A stretch of 32,143 bases of DNA, taken from Paenimyroides baculatum (lineage in GTDB: Bacteria > Bacteroidota > Bacteroidia > Flavobacteriales > Flavobacteriaceae). Both the position numbers and the translations under genes were made by a program. The notes under the pieces are model-generated. The model saw only the letters and a list, made by a program, of their open reading frames with translations. It was not told the DNA's origin and did not search any database. The stretch lies in the NCBI RefSeq assembly GCF_008629655.1, contig NZ_VWSG01000018.1:1-32143 (forward strand), given 5' to 3'. Positions 31,574 to 32,143 of the stretch are shown one piece after another. Position 1 is the stretch's first letter. Every line of letters begins with the position of its first letter.

Positions 31574-32143
31574 CTAAACACCACCAATTACATACATATT
31601 TTCCATTGTAGGCTGTTCGCTACCACCGGATTTTTCTAGAGTTATGGCAAAATTTTGTGCGTTAGCTATAACCGCTAAAGGTATTTCACTGTCTTTTTCT
31701 TGCGTATACAAACCGGCACTAATTGGTTTTCCGTCGGCAATTGCCCAAAGCTGGTACTGCATACCATTTGGCGCTGTTGGTAAATTACCTGCATGAAGAT
31801 ATACCTGTTTGGTTTTTTTATCCCAAAATACAACCGCTTTTACATCTGCGTATTTTTCCACACCGTTTAAAGCAACTGTCTGCATATCTGGGTTGGCAAC
31901 CATATTCCATTTTTGATCTGCTTTCTGTAATGCCAAAGTTTGCACATTCACTTCTGTTTGCAATCTGTCAATTTCAGTAGTTGATTCATTCTGAATTGTG
32001 ATCCAAAACAAATTACTTGAAATACTTACCAGCAAAAGCACCGACGCAGCAACTGCAATATTTTTCCATTTTTTAAACGGCGTAATTTCGTTAACGGGTT
32101 TATCTTTCTGTACTTCAGCCTTTATCTTCAATTCCTTATCTGG
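31574..32143 (-). CDS. RskA-family anti-sigma factor (5' part beyond the window)
   Basis: The frame is open to the right edge, so the true start and the usual N-terminal sigma-binding (zinc-finger-like) region lie outside; 189 codons plus the stop are visible. A charged cytoplasmic stretch (K-A-E-V-Q-K-D-K-P) leads to one membrane helix (I-A-V-A-A-S-V-L-L-L-V-S-I-S-S-N-L-F-W) and then a coiled-coil-like linker. The periplasmic RskA domain follows: A-V-V-F-W-D-K-K-T-K-Q-V-Y-L, L-P-x-A-P-x-G-x-Q-Y-Q-L-W-A-I, and a closing F-A-I-T-L-E-K-S-G-G-S-E-Q-P-T. Such proteins hold an ECF sigma factor at the membrane until released, often by regulated proteolysis. Its partner is probably encoded just outside the window; the ECF factor at 30124-30729 is a second candidate. 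Confidence 0.88.
   Translation of the reverse strand, partial: PDKELKIKAEVQKDKPVNEITPFKKWKNIAVAASVLLLVSISSNLFWITIQNESTTEIDRLQTEVNVQTLALQKADQKWNMVANPDMQTVALNGVEKYADVKAVVFWDKKTKQVYLHAGNLPTAPNGMQYQLWAIADGKPISAGLYTQEKDSEIPLAVIANAQNFAITLEKSGGSEQPTMENMYVIGGV

Overview
The window looks like Flavobacteriia (Bacteroidota) chromosome. Supporting signs are very AT-rich intergenic DNA, starts without Shine-Dalgarno motifs, a PorP/SprF protein with a PorE-like OmpA partner, a C-terminal sorting domain of the gliding/type IX (T9SS) type B family, many secreted proteins whose mature part begins Ala-Gln-Val-Gly-Ile-Gly, and one good match to the Bacteroidota promoter (TTG, about 20 nt, TAnnTTTG). The genus cannot be fixed from the sequence. 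No tRNA, rRNA, CRISPR array, transposase or phage gene was seen.

Layout. (1) 1-7401, minus strand: the first 2467 codons of a giant secreted adhesin that runs off the left edge. Its visible C-terminal third is an array of about ten HYR-like modules, two of which share an exact 123-bp stretch. A small secreted protein gene (7443-7781) lies just upstream. (2) 7782-8291: a divergent control region, then a membrane-anchored TPR/LuxR regulator (8292-9512, plus). (3) 9817-15007, minus strand: a compact five-gene set read as pilin-like subunit, two-domain periplasmic chaperone-like protein, 890-residue beta-barrel outer-membrane protein, second pilin-like subunit and small terminal subunit. The order and predicted topologies resemble chaperone-usher fimbrial operons, yet the sequences are not a recognisable classical family. 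This is the best candidate for an undescribed system. (4) 15264-29117, minus strand: a second surface operon with a 2122-residue adhesin of discoidin-like, DUF11-like and Ig-like modules, two AQVGIG-type repeat proteins, a protein with a type B sorting domain, PorP/SprF and a PorE-like OmpA protein. (5) 29289-32143: a 32-codon gene remnant, two paralogous XRE regulators on either side of an ECF sigma factor, and the 3' part of an RskA-type anti-sigma factor that runs off the right edge.

How the parts may work together (inference). The window is almost wholly devoted to building and controlling the cell surface. T9SS-related genes would export and attach the adhesins of block 4, and probably that of block 1. 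Block 3 would assemble a separate fibre through its own outer-membrane barrel. The LuxR, XRE and sigma/anti-sigma genes are candidates for switching these surface programmes, although the sequence does not connect any regulator to a target.
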